Source of the DNA: Candidatus Fermentibacteraceae bacterium | GTDB lineage: Bacteria; Fermentibacterota; Fermentibacteria; Fermentibacterales; JCC-6 | Assembly (NCBI GenBank): GCA_021162285.1 | Contig: JAGGYZ010000226.1 | Location: 1-7,921 of the forward strand | Direction of reading: 5' to 3' | DNA length: 7,921 nt | Shown: positions 6,819-7,921 of the stretch, one piece after another | How the letters are laid out: every line of letters begins with the position of its first letter | Numbering within the stretch: the first letter of the stretch is position 1 | Notes under the pieces: model-generated | Seen by the model: only the letters and a program-made list of their open reading frames with translations | Database searches by the model: none | Told to the model about the DNA's origin: nothing | Program-made: the position numbers and the translations under genes

Positions 6819-7330
6819 AGAAGCGGTCTCCCAGGCGCAGAAAAAAGAAAAAGATAATGCCGGTGGTGCTGGTTTCCCTGGCAGCAGGCTGTCTGATTAC
6901 TCTTGCTGTGGTGTATTCTCCGTCATGGTTCCAGACAGAGCATATTCCCGCTGCACTGGAATCAGTGTTCCACTTCAACGATTCCACACCTCCACCTGAT
7001 ACGATTCTTATTCAGGTAAGAAACGGTGCCGGTGTTTCAGATCTTGCCAGGTGGGCACAGAATTTCCTGGAAACCAGGGGGGGGGATGTTACCTTTTACG
7101 CCCCGGGTCCGCCTCTGAACGCTGTGGAGATGGACTATGCTATTACGGTGATTGTTTCCCATGATACTTCTTTTGCAGCAGCAAGGGCAGTGGCTGAGGT
7201 TATTGGCGTAGGCGATTCTTCCATAGTAATGATGCTGCCTGCCCCGGGGCAGACCTCGCCTGTTGATGTAACAATTATTCTGGGAAGGGACAGAGACGAC
7301 CCTTCGGACTTTATACCATACAGAGACTGA
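6815..7330 (+). CDS. Membrane-anchored protein with a stand-alone LytR C-terminal (LytR_C) domain
   Basis: The 171-residue product opens with a very basic cytoplasmic stretch (residues 2-13, mostly Lys and Arg), followed by one hydrophobic membrane segment (about 14-34). It is therefore probably anchored with the rest outside the cytoplasm. A proline-bearing linker (about 35-62) leads to a domain at about 63-160 with the LytR_C pattern: IQVRNGAGVSDLA (66-78), a central TVIV strand (111-114), the AARAVAEVIG helix (122-131), and the closing VDVTIILGRD (150-159). In LytR-CpsA-Psr proteins this domain follows a catalytic domain that attaches glycopolymers to the wall. That catalytic domain is missing here, so the role is unknown, perhaps envelope-related. 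The start is a GTG overlapping the HIT stop (GTGA), with GGAGG at 6804-6808. A run of nine Gs lies inside the gene at 7077-7085. Confidence 0.8.
   Translation: MKKRSPRRRKKKKIMPVVLVSLAAGCLITLAVVYSPSWFQTEHIPAALESVFHFNDSTPPPDTILIQVRNGAGVSDLARWAQNFLETRGGDVTFYAPGPPLNAVEMDYAITVIVSHDTSFAAARAVAEVIGVGDSSIVMMLPAPGQTSPVDVTIILGRDRDDPSDFIPYRD
7077..7085 (+). repeat. Nine-base G homopolymer inside the LytR_C gene
   Basis: An uninterrupted run of nine Gs encodes part of the Arg88-Gly89-Gly90 stretch. The frame is intact as given. Loss of one G would bring a TGA at 7116-7118 into frame, and gain of one G would bring a TGA at 7162-7164 into frame. Either change removes the second half of the domain. Confidence 0.95.
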
Positions 7331-7354
7331 ACCCCGCATGTCGGGCACAGGAGC

Positions 7355-7359
7355 GGAGG
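7355..7359 (+). promoter_or_regulatory. Shine-Dalgarno that decides the rsfS start
   Basis: A perfect GGAGG lies five bases before the TTG at 7365. The in-frame ATG at 7338 has nothing comparable upstream. With five bases of spacing this site points to the TTG as the rsfS start. Confidence 0.65.
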
Positions 7360-7364
7360 ATTTT

Positions 7365-7775
7365 TTGAACACAGACAAGCAACAGCCGGATGTACTTCAG
7401 CAGATAGTGGATGCCGTACATCAGAGGCATGGATACGATGTTCTGGCACTGGATATGACTGAGTACCCGTTAACCATGGACATTTTCCTGTTAACATCGG
7501 CGGACAACAGAATACAGAGCAGAGCCATTGCCGACCATGTGGAAAGAACTGCCAGGAACCTGGGCTGGAGACTTCACCACAAAGAGGGGTACAGTGAAGG
7601 AAGCTGGATACTGCTTGATTTTATCGATCTGGTGGTCCATATCTTTCTCCCCGATGTGAGAAAGTACTACAACATAGAGTCGCTGTGGAGTGATGCTCCA
7701 GTGATGAAATTTGAAGATAAACTAACTATTGAAGACAATGAGGACTTTACTTTTGAAATCGCCCCTTCAGATTAG
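7365..7775 (+). CDS. rsfS: Ribosomal silencing factor RsfS (Iojap / DUF143 family)
   Basis: RsfS binds ribosomal protein L14 on the large subunit and blocks joining with the small subunit, lowering translation in stationary phase or starvation. The family core is clear: IVDAVHQRHGYDVLALDM (14-31), the TSADN segment (44-48), HHKEG (71-75), WILLDFIDLVVHIF (81-94), RKYYNIESLW (99-108) and SDAP (109-112). The chosen TTG start gives 136 residues. The ATG at 7338 would give 145 but lacks a good Shine-Dalgarno. The acidic tail after about residue 115 extends beyond the usual RsfS core of about 105-120 residues and looks disordered. Next to a LytR_C gene and before a probable argS, it sits in a translation and envelope neighbourhood. 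Confidence 0.93.
   Translation: MNTDKQQPDVLQQIVDAVHQRHGYDVLALDMTEYPLTMDIFLLTSADNRIQSRAIADHVERTARNLGWRLHHKEGYSEGSWILLDFIDLVVHIFLPDVRKYYNIESLWSDAPVMKFEDKLTIEDNEDFTFEIAPSD
7740..7744 (+). promoter_or_regulatory. Shine-Dalgarno for the probable argS TTG start
   Basis: GAGGA lies eight bases before the TTG at 7753 and inside the rsfS coding sequence. It supports the TTG over the in-frame ATG at 7738, whose upstream sequence offers only a weak purine match, and over the ATG at 7795, which would cut into the N-terminal helix. Confidence 0.5.
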
Positions 7776-7921
7776 AACAGATCTTGCCGCTGTTATGAAA
7801 GCGGCATTGGAAGATACATTTCACGCTGTGACCCCCAAGGTTGAGGTTGTACCCTCACGGAACCTTTCATTCGGAGACCTTGCGTGCAGTTCTGCAATGC
7901 CGCTGGCCGGCAAACTGAAAA
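7753..7921 (+). CDS. argS: Probable arginyl-tRNA synthetase, N-terminal fragment (3' truncated)
   Basis: An open frame runs off the right edge, giving about 56 residues. After a helical start (DLAAVMKAALEDTF), it reads VVPSRNLSFGDLACSSAMPLAGKLK in two pieces: VVPSRNLSF, then GDLACSSAMPLAGKLK. This matches the N-terminal additional domain of class I ArgRS, where a short strand is followed by FGDxAxxxAMxLAKxL. ArgRS charges tRNA-Arg with arginine. The fragment ends well before the HIGH motif, so the call rests on this motif alone. The TTG at 7753 lies 23 bases inside rsfS, continuing the operon's overlapping arrangement; the ATG at 7738 is an alternative. The probability of argS is good but not certain. 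Confidence 0.68.
   Translation, partial: MKSPLQIRTDLAAVMKAALEDTFHAVTPKVEVVPSRNLSFGDLACSSAMPLAGKLK

Noticed and set aside
7338..7364. ATG at 7338 as the rsfS start
   Set aside because: It has no good Shine-Dalgarno, whereas the TTG at 7365 has a perfect GGAGG five bases upstream. It remains a possible alternative that adds nine residues.
1..7921. CRISPR arrays, insertion sequences, tRNA or rRNA genes, defence or phage genes
   Set aside because: I saw no regular direct repeats, terminal inverted repeats, transposase motifs or RNA-gene signatures on either strand, and the window is almost entirely filled by housekeeping genes.

Overview
The window is a gene-dense bacterial chromosome segment of roughly even base composition. 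All recognisable genes are on the + strand and all are housekeeping genes. I found no mobile element, CRISPR array, tRNA, rRNA or long non-coding stretch. The lineage cannot be fixed from this sequence. A DapL-type lysine/diaminopimelate route, a deoxynucleoside kinase embedded in a folate/pantothenate cluster, a short GlmU and frequent TTG starts suggest a bacterium outside the classic Proteobacteria and Firmicutes models. A member of the FCB group or a related candidate phylum is possible, but that is inference.

Layout. Positions 1-1271 hold the 3' part of an Old Yellow Enzyme/2,4-dienoyl-CoA reductase-type flavin and iron-sulfur oxidoreductase. After a 152-base gap, a tightly packed run of co-directional genes begins at 1424 and runs off the right edge: dapL, folB, folK, a deoxynucleoside kinase gene, panC, panD, a short glmU, a HIT-family gene, a gene for a membrane-anchored LytR C-terminal-domain protein, rsfS and the start of a probable argS. 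Most junctions overlap by 1 to 25 bases or are separated by only a few bases, so a single transcription unit with translational coupling is likely.

How the genes fit together. DapL makes LL-diaminopimelate for lysine and, where used, peptidoglycan. FolB and FolK make the pterin pyrophosphate precursor of folate. PanC and PanD supply pantothenate and beta-alanine for coenzyme A, and the missing PanB step uses a folate cofactor, which links the two pathways. The kinase salvages deoxynucleosides, and GlmU makes UDP-GlcNAc for the envelope. The HIT protein probably acts on dinucleoside polyphosphates or nucleotides. RsfS and ArgS belong to translation. The operon therefore groups cofactor, precursor, envelope and translation functions rather than one pathway.

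Most notable points: GlmU lacks its acetyltransferase half with no sign of a frameshift; a nine-G homopolymer lies inside the LytR_C gene; TTG starts recur through the operon (three consecutive genes, then rsfS and argS); and a LytR_C domain without its usual catalytic partner is translationally coupled to the HIT gene and precedes rsfS. I saw nothing that amounts to a clearly new biological system.
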